64,000 nucleotides of DNA from Cylindrodendrum hubeiense (lineage: Eukaryota > Ascomycota > Sordariomycetes > Hypocreales > Nectriaceae), in assembly GCA_014621425.1 (NCBI GenBank), contig JAANBB010000034.1, positions 62,001 through 126,000 of the forward strand. The letters run 5' to 3'. Shown here in pieces: positions 12,177 through 22,727 of this stretch (the stretch's first letter is position 1; every line of letters starts with the position of its first letter). The notes beneath the pieces are model-generated. The model saw only the letters and a list, made by a program, of their open reading frames with translations. It did no database searches and was not told where the DNA came from. A program made the translations under genes and the position numbers.

Positions 12177-13108
12177 ATGACGGACATACCACCTCAAATG
12201 ACTGGGTTTTCTGTTCGCCAGGATGGCCCAGTCGCCATCTTAGCGTATAACCGGCCACAATCCGGAAATTCTCTTCATTTTGCTGTGTTAAAGGTAGCAT
12301 CCTCAGGTCTTTTTTATATGATTTTCAAAGATTCCATCACTAATGGCATATCTAGGGACTATTAAATTCAATAAAATGGGCAGTGGCAAACCCAAGTGTC
12401 CGAGTCATCATCCAAACGGGAACCGGGAAATTCTTCACCACAGGTAGAACCTAAGTCACTTTTACTCTAACCCAAACGCTCACAGCCATATTAGGAATGG
12501 ATATGGGAGATGACAGTGAAGCCGGTACTGATGAAATTCTTCATACCTTCCAAGAGATCAACGAGATCCTGATCCGATGTAAAAAGGTGTTGATTGCGGC
12601 TGTCAATGGGCCAGCCGTCGGTTATGGAACGACGAGTCTCGCTCTATACGATCTTGTCTACTCAGTTCCAAATGCTTACTTCTTTACCCCTTTCGGAAAA
12701 TGGGCAACCTGCCCGGAGGGATGCTCCAGCATTACATTTCCCTCTGTTATGGGGCATCAGAAAGCTATGTCGTTACTAATTGCTGGTGATCGAATGTCGG
12801 CAGACGAGTTGTGTAAGGCTGGTATAATTACCAAAATCATCCCTGCCAGCACAAATGAGGATTTCATGATTAGAGTCCTAGAGATTGCAAGGAGGATCGC
12901 GGCTTATCCTCCGATAGCGCTGGCTGCGTCGAAGTCATTAATTCAGGAAAGCAGAATGCAGGAGCTACTGGAAGCTAATGCTAAAGAATGCGAATGCTTG
13001 CGAACAAGACTAAGTCATCAGGAGAGTAAGACTGCTCAGCTTGAATTTGAGAAGGAGCAGGAAGAGAAAAAGAAAAGCAAACAAAATGCTCGCAACAGCA
13101 AGATATAG
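12177..13108 (+). CDS. Peroxisomal enoyl-CoA hydratase/isomerase family protein (delta3,delta2-enoyl-CoA isomerase-like)
   Basis: Exons 12177-12293, 12356-12443 and 12486-13108 join through introns of 62 and 42 nt into 275 residues. The crotonase fold is plain: an AVNGPAVGYG loop forms the oxyanion hole, and TCPEGCSSITFP carries Glu146 at the position of the general base in peroxisomal delta3,delta2-enoyl-CoA isomerases. Hydratases use two glutamates; only this one is evident. The protein ends in SKI, a variant of the PTS1 peroxisome signal, after a charged Lys/Glu-rich tail. The likely role is to move double bonds of unsaturated fatty acyl-CoA so beta-oxidation can continue. An upstream extension of the frame has no ATG and is read as leader. 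Three CCTCGG boxes precede it. Confidence 0.85.
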
Positions 13109-13865
13109 TAATCAATGATTGGTTAGATCAGCTAGGTGTTTTAATAGAGGTAGCTTGCAGAGGAGAATTTTCATGGTCCATGTTAACGATATGACGATTT
13201 TCCAGAACGCCGAGATTGCCAAGGCTTGTCTCGTCCTCAAAGTCGCAAGTTTATGGAAGGTTGAAAGCTTAGATATAATTGGATATTGGAATCAAGGTGT
13301 CCTATCGAGTATATGGCCATCACAATACCCCCTAGTAACATAGATTTGGGTGTTCTGACTCAGGTGTTCTGACTCAGGTCGGCTCACACCACAAATAGAT
13401 TAAGATGTCAGTCTAAGTAAAAGCGGCGCTGTCATATCTGGTAATAGTACAATGTGCGTCTAGATAGCCAATTTTTAGCATTTACATTTCATGTGCCGGT
13501 ACTCCATACTGGGGATACAATGAAACGAGTTGCTCGGGTGTAGAATAAGAGCCTGACGAGTTGAGAGGATGATAGCCTCATTTATCACATCTCATGCTCC
13601 GGTTAGATCATGGGACAAAGTAGTAGCAAATTTAAACCACCTTCAGCTATCACAGTATTTAATGCGCATTTCAGCCTCGAAGACATTCGTAACAGCTGAA
13701 AGCGGAAGTTTTACGAAAGGCACATGGGTGTCCGTGGGTGGTGCTGTGGTCATCCTATCAACCGCATTGATTTGTAAGCCACGCGGGGTCATAAGTTGAT
13801 GACGCCCAGAATTGGTGACGCCTTCTGCTTTCCAGTCCCAAATCCTTTAACTCATCTAAGAAGCT
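13109..13865. other. Intergenic spacer
   Basis: This lies between the isomerase and the Zn2Cys6 regulator. It contains a two-copy 14-bp direct repeat at 13349-13376 and no supported gene. The open frames at 13119 and 13569 lack domains and splice partners. Confidence 0.45.
13349..13376. repeat. Two-copy 14-bp tandem repeat
   Basis: The unit GGTGTTCTGACTCA occurs twice head to tail and is followed by GGTC. It is short and probably a local slippage product. Confidence 0.7.
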
Positions 13866-15842
13866 ATGGGTAAATTCCCGAATCGTGCTGGAATTGGAAG
13901 AAGGAAGGTAAATGGTGACTCAAAAATATCCTACTATTGACCAGTTGGACTGATGAATTAGGCATGTGATTTATGCCATACTAGAAAGATCAAATGTGAT
14001 GCTACGGATCCAAAATGTACCCATTGCAGATTTTACAATAAGGATTGTACATACACGCCACTGCCTCGGTCGGAAAGCAAACGGAAACGCGGTCAGGATG
14101 ACAATTCCAAGACTATTCTGCCAACGGTGGGGTTGATAAATGTCAAATGGCCAGAACAACAGCTGAAATGACCAGGTCAACTCAACTGAGTCAAATGGTC
14201 TAGATGATCTATTTTTGCGAGCTCAAGTCAACTATCTACCCAGCCATGTCGATCGATTTCCAAATTCATTTGAATTTGTCCCACGATCGGAAGGTCACCC
14301 TCTGCCTCCACTTCAGAGTATTCTCCCCTTAGTGGAAGTCTATTTTGCCGAATTTAATCCTGCAGTCCCTCTCTTCGACCAGAGAGGCTTCATGGGGCAT
14401 CTTATGAACTGGTATACCAGCCCCTTAAACGAAGACACTGCAACCTGGGCCATCATAAATATTGTCCTGGCAATATCTCTACAGCAGTGTTGCTACAATT
14501 CCGAAACCAGCCGAAACCAAGAGTTACAGAGATACGTCAGCAATGCGCAATCAGTTATGAACAGTCTCGTCACTAGGGTCAGTGATTTGAAGGGGATCCA
14601 GGTGATCCTGGGTCTGGTCATCATTTTCCAGGGCGTCCCAGATTCTCGCCCTTCATCCGTTCTTATCTCTACGGCAGTAAAACTTGCTCATCGATTAGGG
14701 CTCAATTCCAAGCGAGCACAAGGGGGTTTGAGTGACGCAGCCGTGAAAGAGAGAAGTAACATATTTTGGATCACATACATACTGGACAGAGACATAAGCA
14801 TCCGTGCTAGGGAGCCATATCTTCAACGTGATGAGGATATGGACATTGAACTACCATTTCAGAGCTGTTCTGAAGAAAGCACAGGTGAATTGTTGACACC
14901 GGAAGCCTCAATAAGTCGAAGCTTTCTCGGGTGCCGTGCGCAGCTTGCGCGCATCCAGGGTAAAGTTTATGACTTCACGTTCTCTATCCGAGCACAGGGG
15001 CTACAAACCAGCGATGACCAGTTCAACGCAGGGTTAATAGTTGGCATGCTTCAAGATTGGAAACAACGGCTGCCTGAAGAATTCTTATCAGGGCGATTCA
15101 TCACAGCATTCCCAGAAGGATTACGTCGACATCTCATGCATCTTCATTTTATGTACTTCCAGATTGCCTTCAAGTCTCACCAGATCTATGGACATGACAT
15201 GGATTGGATTCGCGGTTTGGTAAATTACAGTACTCGGTTCAGTCTCGAAGGCCTTTATCAAAACGTCGATCAATCGCCTCTATTGCCAAGTTTGCCATTG
15301 ACCTGGCACGATGAGGTAGAAAAATCGAGACTATGCATGGAGTTATTTCGAGCTGTGAATTCATCTGATCTAGCTCTGGCTTGGTGAGGAATATTAAAAA
15401 GTCTGAGTTCAGGCTCAGCTTTAGTATAGCAAAGCTAACTAGTTACAGGATGCTGTCTTGTACTTACCTATCATCATCGCTCATTCTCATTGCAAACAAG
15501 TTAATATGGAGAGAATATCGCATAGAGAGGGGCAGTTTTCCGGGAAACGATGATTTGCTAATCAAAGAGGCAATGCAATTTATTAAGCAAAAGGCGACAA
15601 CTGGAGAGGAACCAAGACTTCCAATGGAACTTCATACCGCCTGTTCCGAGCTTAACTTTCGCGCCAATGTCGCCGAGTGTAGAAGACTGGAGAACACAGA
15701 GAACTTCCCAGAGATTTTATGGATGGATGCATCAGATCTCACGGATATAGCCGAGAATTCTGCTATCCACGAGACAAATATGTCATCATTAGAAGTCATT
15801 GGGATACTCACTCGGGCTGACAAGTTAGCAATCTCCTTGTAA
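13866..15842 (+). CDS. Zn(II)2Cys6 fungal-specific transcription factor
   Basis: Exons 13866-13907, 13962-14126, 14176-15383 and 15449-15842 give 602 residues. The binuclear zinc cluster is complete: Cys16, Cys19, Cys26, Cys33, Cys36 and Cys43, with the typical basic run HTRKIK between them. Splitting the cluster from the first 14 codons by an intron is common in this class. Residues about 90-450 match the fungal_trans regulatory domain in outline (LPLVEVYFAEFNPAVPLFDQ, then KLAHRLGLN). The third splice site (intron 14127-14175, donor GTGGGG) is the weakest assignment but is the only one that keeps the frame open. The gene sits next to the peroxisomal isomerase in the same direction; whether it controls it is unknown. 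Confidence 0.85.
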
Positions 15843-16055
15843 CTAATACTTATATTTCGCTAGGCAATACTGGTCCTCATGATGCATTTTCCTTGTGGAT
15901 ATAAACATTGTTGTCTAAGAACCACGGGTTACGGACCCCTCTTTTCGAATTGAGAGCTCAGCTCACGATTTAAGCACGCCATAGGACCATCATTTAGAAA
16001 ATTCGGCTACTGCCATTAAATTGATCCTGACAAATCATGTTTTGTCCAAAACTAG

Positions 16056-17040
16056 TTACATGAGAACACCATCGAGAACAAGGTTGAGCAGCTTTGAACT
16101 CTTGATCTCATCCGCCCTCTGCAGCAACTCTTGCACATCCCAGTTTGACCAGACAAACTTGCCTCGTAAGAAACGAGCTTCCGGCGATGCTAGCCAGACG
16201 CAGAACATGCCCGGGAGTTCGGCTAAATATGGCAAGATCAGTACCACTTTGAGATTTCAGGTCGGAGAGACATCTCGTCACAATCGAGATAAGTCAATAA
16301 TATCACTTACCGACATCGGGGGCTTCAGCTTGCATCCCGTTCATCTCAGTCGGCACCCAGCCTGGATGAAACTGCACAACATGGAACTTTTCGTTCTCAA
16401 AGGCAAATTGGTCCACCGTCTTAAGACTGGCGAGCTTGCTGATGTTGTAGGCGCCTGCTCCGTAGATAGGACGCGTGTGCGCAGTACAAGTCGAAACATT
16501 AATGAACACAGGATCGGCACCGCAGTGAGACGTAAACGCTTGAATAACGTTGAAAGTGGTGAGCGTATTGAGCTCAAAAGAGCGCATGAAGGTAGAGCTA
16601 TCATATCCCACAATGGGACCAAGTTCCGAGAGTGTACCTGCGCTGGAAACGAAAATGTCGATCTTGCCAGTCTTAGACACGATTCTGTCCAGCGCATTTT
16701 CGACTTGGATGCTGCTCGTGAGATCTGCGATTTCGTACAAAGCAGATGTCCCAACATTGGCAGCACTGATAGCGGCCACGCCACTCTGAAGGCGATCAAC
16801 GCGTCGGCCAAGGATGGCAACTGAATTTGCGCCCGCCTTCGCGAATGCGACAGCGATGGCCTTGCCAATTCCAGTGCCCCCGCCAGTGACGACCACATTC
16901 TTGTCCGAGACAGACAGCTCTGCGCGCTCAGAAGAGATCAATGAATACGGTTCAGTGTGCCATTTTTGAGTAAAAGAAACCACTTCCGGAAAGACGTTCG
17001 GGTCGGCCATGTTGTTGGTACTGGAGTACAATTGATACAT
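16056..17040 (-). CDS. Short-chain dehydrogenase/reductase
   Basis: Exons 17040-16311 and 16222-16056 join through an 88-nt intron into 298 residues. The Rossmann motif TGGGTGIG is at 52-59, Ser183 lies in FINVST, and the catalytic pair is in AGAYNISK (Tyr198, Lys202), so the classical SDR triad is intact. The cofactor loop (LGRRVDRL) suggests NADP(H). The last exon encodes a long C-terminal segment ending FVWSNWDVQELLQ, typical of fungal SDRs of unknown substrate. An ATG at codon 11 is a possible alternative start. A TATA-like box lies at 17103-17110, about 65 bases upstream, and a perfect 11-bp inverted repeat lies 150-200 bases upstream. Confidence 0.9.
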
Positions 17041-17102
17041 AAGCTTTTGCTGTTGGTTGACCAGCAGACTGTGAGTCCGACTAGAAACAAGATGCTTGGG
17101 GG

Positions 17103-17110
17103 TTTATATA
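17103..17110 (-). promoter_or_regulatory. TATA box of the SDR gene
   Basis: TATATAAA is read on the minus strand 63 bases before the SDR start codon. The distance and sequence fit a core promoter. Confidence 0.5.
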
Positions 17111-17186
17111 GATTTAAGCCAGGAGTGCGCAGACTGCGTTGATTTATTTTTTGCTGAATGATGCCATACTGGTCTCTCTATTCATC

Positions 17187-17246
17187 AAGTCCGCCGGTGT
17201 TGGGGCATTGTAAATCATCACGCGTGAGGCAAACTCCGGCGGACTT
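17187..17246. promoter_or_regulatory. Perfect 11-bp inverted repeat with CGG/CCG cores
   Basis: AAGTCCGCCGG at 17187-17197 is exactly mirrored by CCGGCGGACTT at 17236-17246, with 38 bases between. The arms contain CCG and CGG triplets, the half-sites of Zn2Cys6 regulators. It lies upstream of the SDR gene and is a candidate operator. Confidence 0.5.
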
Positions 17247-18192
17247 TGCATTTAGTAAGCATTTCTTTGAGGGGGGTGGGGGGTTGCACGACCCAAATTC
17301 CTTCGCAAGAGTGGCTATAGGGGCTGCGGAAAATACCACCACCCGGCTGGTAGTAGCAGATTGCAGATCCAGGTAACCTGTTTGGTTTGACAGCTGAGGA
17401 AAGTAGAGATGCTATGTAATGTGCAGGTGTGTCGCTCCGCTATGCCAGCGTCGAAATTGTAGGCGCCCTGGTCTAGAGTGTTTATCTTCATGTCAGCCAT
17501 GCTCGCACCCACCTGCTCTATATATGTTATTCTATCAATTCTAGATTGAATGATAAAATGGAGGTCATTTCGGCCGGAATGGGTAATTCTGTTCCCTAAT
17601 GTGACCAGCCTGCGGAGTTTTACGTACACACAGGGACTTGAAGAACATACTTTCCGGACCTGTCATAAAATGGGTCGCAATAGTCCCAAGTCATAATACT
17701 GGTCGCATATGGAATATCGGATACTGTCTGCTCAAGTTTGAGCCTTGCCTCCTCTATTGGATGAGCCTCCACAGTCCCGATGATAGGCATGGTTGTCAGT
17801 GCCCTCCTTGGCTGCCTCGTCAATGAATGACAGGTCGTAACATAAAGCAATTGGAATAAATAAGAGGCTGGAAATAAAAGTCTAGGTCTCTGTCGCCATT
17901 GGCAAGTCAAAGAGGGAGCCAATTGTCGCAGGATAGTAGCCTAGACCCCACGCGCACGCCGACACCGCTTCGGCATAAAGTGCTTACAATGTCAAACTGC
18001 GCCACGCGATCCCATCTCAGTCCGTCTTTGAAGCCTCATAATTGGATCTCGTTGCACAAGTCCATCTGCGGCCCTGACTCAGCTGTGCATATTACAGCCA
18101 GCAAGGCAAACATTACATGGGTCGCGCTTACCTACCCCGCAACGTTTCAGGCAGCATAGGCAACAACTTCAAATGCCATCAGCACTTGATGC

Positions 18193-18199
18193 TATTTAA
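18193..18199 (+). promoter_or_regulatory. TATA-like box of the ankyrin gene
   Basis: TATTTAA lies 68 bases before the ATG at 18267. It supports that start over the in-frame ATG at 18117, which precedes the box. Confidence 0.4.
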
Positions 18200-18266
18200 G
18201 CCTACACCGCTGCCAGGAAATCCAACGACACTACACACAACATCTTCTCCCGTATACTCACCAGAA

Positions 18267-19334
18267 ATGACTCAACCCACCACCTCCCTTAAAAGGACTT
18301 CATCTGAAACCTCCTTTGTTACCATGACGATCCAGGACATGGACGTCAGCGATGACAATCAACTGGTCACGCGACTCCCCGAAACGACCCCCATTAATCT
18401 CCACGTCAACTGCAGGGACAATGAGGACGGCCGAACACCGCTATCGTGCGCTTCTGAAAATGGACACATTAAAGTAGTGAAGCTACTCCTGGAAACCGGG
18501 CACGTCGACCTCGACACACGCGATCATCAACATGGCCAAACGCCGCTATCGTGGGCCTGCGAGAACGGCCATGAGGATGTGGTCGAGCTGCTTTTGGACA
18601 CTGGCAAGGTCGATGTCAATGCAAAAGACAAAAGGGGTCAAACTCCACTTTCCTGGGCCGCTCGGAAGGGCCATACCGATGTGGTCCAGCTGCTCCTGAA
18701 GATGGGGAATCTCGATCTCGAGTCACCGGATAATAAGCACGGCCAATCGCCGCTATCATTGGCTTGTGAGGAGGGCCATGAGGATGTGGCTCGGTTGCTT
18801 CTCAACACAGGCGAAGTTGATGTTAACTTAAACGACTACAAGTCCCGGACACCTTTCTTGTGGGCTTGTAGAAATGGCCATGATGGTGTCGTCAAGATGC
18901 TCCTCGAGACTTGCAATCCCGAAATCAACTGCAAGGATTCCGACTATGGCCAAACACCACTGTCATGGGCTGCTGAGAATGGCCATGATGATGTGATTGA
19001 GCTCTTGCTACAGACAGGCAAAGCCCACACCAACACAAGGGATAACAAGGGCCGAACGCCGCTTTCTTGGGCCGTCGAGCGTAACCACAGGGAAATTGCC
19101 CAGCGCTTGTTGGAGATGAGTGACGTAGATGTCGACACAAAGGATACTGAAAATGGCCGGACACCGTTGGTGTGGGCTGCCATGGAGGGCCACACAGCCA
19201 CCGTCAAACTACTCCTGAAGACGAACCAGGCGGACGTCAATGCAAAGGATAATGAGGGGCGTTCGGCGCTGTATTTCGCTGCAAAGGATGGCAATGATAG
19301 TATTGTCAAACTGTTGCTCAGCCACTCCTACTGA
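18267..19334 (+). CDS. Stand-alone ankyrin-repeat protein
   Basis: One exon encodes 355 residues. The first 50 residues are Thr/Ser-rich and unstructured; the rest is nine ankyrin repeats built on the pattern GxTPLSWAxENGHxDVVxLLL. Repeat lengths alternate strictly 35, 34, 35, 34 over eight repeats, which implies a 69-residue (207-base) higher-order unit. The sequence type is that of the sensor end of fungal NLR proteins, but no NACHT or effector domain lies upstream, so this is either a free adaptor or a fragment that has lost its partner. An in-frame ATG at 18117 would add 50 residues. No binding partner can be named. Confidence 0.85.
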   Translation: MTQPTTSLKRTSSETSFVTMTIQDMDVSDDNQLVTRLPETTPINLHVNCRDNEDGRTPLSCASENGHIKVVKLLLETGHVDLDTRDHQHGQTPLSWACENGHEDVVELLLDTGKVDVNAKDKRGQTPLSWAARKGHTDVVQLLLKMGNLDLESPDNKHGQSPLSLACEEGHEDVARLLLNTGEVDVNLNDYKSRTPFLWACRNGHDGVVKMLLETCNPEINCKDSDYGQTPLSWAAENGHDDVIELLLQTGKAHTNTRDNKGRTPLSWAVERNHREIAQRLLEMSDVDVDTKDTENGRTPLVWAAMEGHTATVKLLLKTNQADVNAKDNEGRSALYFAAKDGNDSIVKLLLSHSY

Positions 19335-19641
19335 AATCCCAGTCTTTATAGGGCATACGATTGGACACTGCTTTTTGTGCTGTCGATTAGGTATCACAAT
19401 GATATGATTTTTATGTAACTATCAAACTCTTGCTAAAATACGGAACATCATTCATTTCTTCCGTACATACCTTCCTCTTCAGTGGTTTCACTCTATACAA
19501 TTCCGATGTAATCACGAAATGAGGACCAGGCCCTTCGGGAATATTCTAATTTTTATACAACTAGGCCAGCTAATTCAGTCATCTTAAAATAAATGAGACT
19601 TTGAGAGTCAGGTTTACATGAGAAAGGATCGAGCTACGACG
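19335..19641. other. Short AT-rich spacer between convergent genes
   Basis: It separates the ends of the ankyrin gene and of the aspartic protease gene and should hold both 3' untranslated regions. Nothing else is seen. Confidence 0.5.
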
Positions 19642-20973
19642 TTATGCCGAGGCTGCTGGAAGATCCTTTGCCGCAAATCCTATCTGAGAGTTGCCTCCAT
19701 CAAACACCACAAAGGCAGACTTGAGAGCAATATCTCCGAAGATGTTGATGCCCGCACTATCGCTAGATTGCATACCGCCAAAGCACATCGTAGCGGATTG
19801 AGCCACTGCTGAGACGACGTTGGCGTTGGCGTTGGCGTTGGCATCCCCAAAACCTCCGTGTTTTCTCCTCCTGGAAACCACTCTCGCAGAGGTAGTTTGA
19901 AGAGAGGTAAAGTTCATAAACGACCCCGGGATTGTGATCGATGCATCTTCCACCCCAAAGCTAAAATCGGGGAGCACCGAGTCACAAGGAAAGATAAAAC
20001 CTCCTGCCGCAGCATCCAACTGTGCTCCTGCCACTTGCGAATAATACGCATCGTTGACATCTCCAGGCAGTAGAAGCAGCGTCGTTCCAGTATCGGCAAT
20101 TCCAGTAATGGGTGTCTTAGTGAGGGCATCGGTCCCCACGGCAAATCCAGTGGAAGTAAAATTCCAAAAGCCCTGGGAGGAGTCGACAGCGGTGAAGGTG
20201 AGGTTACCAGTGAATGCTGACTCATTGACGAACCCAAAGTTATAAGTACCGGGAGCGTCTTGTTGCAGATCTGCTGTAAATAACGTAGTGCCAAGCTCGG
20301 AGGTGGCAGTGTCGAAAAAGGTGGTTTGCGCTTTGGGCTGAACAGTGTTGATAGAACTGAATGCTAGCCCCACCAGGCCGTCGAGATTCTGCTGGTCGGC
20401 GAATGATTGAGTTACTTCATCCGCAACCTCCACCGCCTGCGCGCTGACCGCGAGGCCACCGATAGAAACCGCCTCGTGGACGACGTGGCCGGCAGCAGCA
20501 CTTCCATCGCCGTACTGGATCTGGAACGAGGCTCCATCCAATACCTTCGAGGTGTTACTATCGGCAGCGATGTACTGAGTCTGGCCGCCGCCAGCGGCTG
20601 CCGCATTGGGTCCGTAAACCCAGAGATCCGAGGACCCAGTGTCAAAGTCCATTTGGAACGTCTTGGGTGGACTGCCGATTTGAATGGGTGTCAACCACTC
20701 GGCATCATTGTCGACTGGTACAGTAATTGCGCTACCAGTCGCGGCGGCAGCGCGGCGAACATTTCTACCCTGTATGGAAGCAGAGAGGGATTCGGGGAGT
20801 GTAGCGCCATATTTTCTGTATGCCTTGGCAAGGGCGCGGAGGCCGTCTCTCTTGAAGGCTGGGTTCTTAACCTGTTGGACTGAATATTGGATTCCGCCCG
20901 AGGAGGCAGGGTGACCGGCGACGAGGGTGAGAGAAGCCAGCACACCGGTGAAGAGTACAGTGAACTGCTTCAT
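19642..20973 (-). CDS. Secreted pepsin-like aspartic protease (family A1)
   Basis: A single exon encodes 443 residues. Residues 1-20 are a signal peptide; a propeptide follows, with basic sites at KRD (41-43) and VRR (72-74) as possible activation points. The two catalytic motifs are DTGSSD (Asp111) and ADTGTTL (Asp294), and the flap Tyr154 is in QIQYGDGS, so both lobes are complete. The enzyme should cleave proteins at acid pH outside the cell. A 30-residue insertion late in the C-terminal lobe is odd: RRRKHGG followed by an Ala-Asn repeat encoded by four copies of a 6-base unit. No intron is needed. Confidence 0.93.
   Translation of the reverse strand: MKQFTVLFTGVLASLTLVAGHPASSGGIQYSVQQVKNPAFKRDGLRALAKAYRKYGATLPESLSASIQGRNVRRAAAATGSAITVPVDNDAEWLTPIQIGSPPKTFQMDFDTGSSDLWVYGPNAAAAGGGQTQYIAADSNTSKVLDGASFQIQYGDGSAAAGHVVHEAVSIGGLAVSAQAVEVADEVTQSFADQQNLDGLVGLAFSSINTVQPKAQTTFFDTATSELGTTLFTADLQQDAPGTYNFGFVNESAFTGNLTFTAVDSSQGFWNFTSTGFAVGTDALTKTPITGIADTGTTLLLLPGDVNDAYYSQVAGAQLDAAAGGFIFPCDSVLPDFSFGVEDASITIPGSFMNFTSLQTTSARVVSRRRKHGGFGDANANANANVVSAVAQSATMCFGGMQSSDSAGINIFGDIALKSAFVVFDGGNSQIGFAAKDLPAASA
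19819..19842. repeat. Hexanucleotide microsatellite in the protease gene
   Basis: Four perfect copies of GTTGGC (plus strand) encode Ala-Asn repeats in the protease. Copy-number change would add or remove two residues per unit without a frameshift. Confidence 0.85.
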
Positions 20974-22727
20974 GTTGGCAGATGTGAAGTATTAAAATGA
21001 GAAAGGAATGATATGTTTGACACAACTGGGCGTTTCTCGGATGATGAGTGGATAGATGGATGATTGAACACACGAAAAGACTGGCTTGAATTCTTGGCTG
21101 AAATCCTTGGCAGAGGAAAACAGCGGCCCATATACATGTTCTCGATGCTCACCGTGGAAACTTCATACCGCTCGTGTTTCTACAACTCGAAGCCAGTTAC
21201 GGTGTGAAACAGCAGGCCGTTATAGAAACCAGAATAATCTGTTCGTATTTGCTCATGTTGCGAATCTGAGGGTTTCAACTCCCTCAAACACGGGTGTCGG
21301 CCGACTCCTGAAGCCGCGTTGAATTATCCGTGGATGTTAGGCACAAGGCCATGCTGCAGCGCCTGCTCACAGCCTCAACAACGCTCCTTTTGGGGTTTCG
21401 CTTGAAGTCCGATCGGAAAGTCGGCACGTTTAAAACTTTTGAGCTGGTGAGAGAGCCAATTGAAACATGCGACGATTATGATACCGCGCTAAGGGAGTTT
21501 CCGAGACGTTTGGTCTGGCGAGAGACGAAGCATGGGGGCGGCTAAGACGGCACTTGGACCCATGGCGATTGGTGCAACATGTCGCACCGGTTATAACGGA
21601 ACGATGAGACGATTGGTGGGGGCCGCGTAAGACACAATAACGACATGCCTCTCTGTCATCCGGTTTCGGATTTGGCGGCCTCCGCATTGGGCTTTTTTTT
21701 TGCGGAGAAGCTTGTGTGATGATGCTAAGATGTACGGTAATTTCGATAATGCGTAGTCTATTTGGCTCTGTTCTAGGTTAGCTCTGTTAAATATCGGAGA
21801 TGGACCCTTCATGCTCTCCTTCTAGTATGAGGCTGTAGATTTAACAATCTGGCTCATCCTGTACAAAGTATAGCTTGGCCTGGTGTGGGGTTAACGATTG
21901 AGTAGACTACAACATTAATAAAAGTAACACACGTTATATTCCAGTAATGTATTGCGTTAGGAATCTTTTGGCTTCTGGAGAAGAACTTAGGTACAGCAGG
22001 CCAGACTGTCTGCTAGGATTAGCTTGAGTACAGCGGATCAGATCAGCCACGCCGACCAACCCAAAAAAGCTGACGTAGGGTAGCGGTCTCTGGGACCTGA
22101 AAACCAGGATATTGGGATCACAGTCACGCAACAACCAACCGACCAATTGGTGATCCAACCACTAGAAGCGTGTGATTGGATTTTAAGTGAAGTAAATGTC
22201 TGTCAATATTATTTGATGCCTATGAGCAACCTTGGCTTTTGCCCTCCATGACTGGTCTCTCAGCGTGTGTTACCGAATGCTGATGTTGATGAATGTTGAT
22301 GCGACTAGTCGAGACTGTTGGCATCCTATATATCCACGCCAGTGCAAGTTTTGGATGATTAGCAACCGCATACGTATGAACGTCGAAGTGACTTTTGGTC
22401 TGGCAAGGGAGTACGTCAAGTCCTGCTGGGCAGCTCATTTCATAGTTATATGCTAGCTCGAGCTCAAAATGATCAAGAACTCGAGAAAAGCATTCGCTGT
22501 TTGAATGGTGGAGCAGTTCATTTTCGTCTTTGCCGATAATGAACATTTGAGACAGGCAAGACCAGATATTTCATTAATTATCCTGTTTCATGAATTTTAT
22601 AACTTGTATATTGCGGCCTTAACAGCGCCTTTCAGGAATTCCAGTCCAGTAATATCAGGAATTACCCTCTTAGCATTTCCATTCAGGCCAATCTCAACCA
22701 TACCAGTAATCTGTGGTATACTGGTCA
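20974..22727. other. Intergenic region of 1.75 kb
   Basis: It holds the protease promoter at its left end. Small open frames on both strands overlap each other and show no domains. No repeat or RNA gene was recognised. Confidence 0.45.

Larger units (their letters stand above)
17041..18266. other. Intergenic region with an inverted repeat and two unassigned minus-strand frames
   Basis: Minus-strand frames at 17620-17922 (100 codons; a possible ATG inside gives 56 residues) and 17315-17629 (104 codons) overlap. They have no recognised domain and no splice junction that links them, so no gene is called. The region holds the SDR promoter with the repeat at 17187-17246 and, at its right end, the leader of the ankyrin gene. 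Confidence 0.4.

Noticed and set aside
17315..17922. Two overlapping minus-strand frames, possibly one spliced gene
   Set aside because: The only GT-AG pair between them spans about 20 bases, too short for an intron, and the peptides match no family I know.
18117..18266. Upstream ATG of the stand-alone ankyrin protein
   Set aside because: In frame, but it precedes the TATA-like box at 18193; the ATG at 18267 is better placed. Kept as an alternative only.
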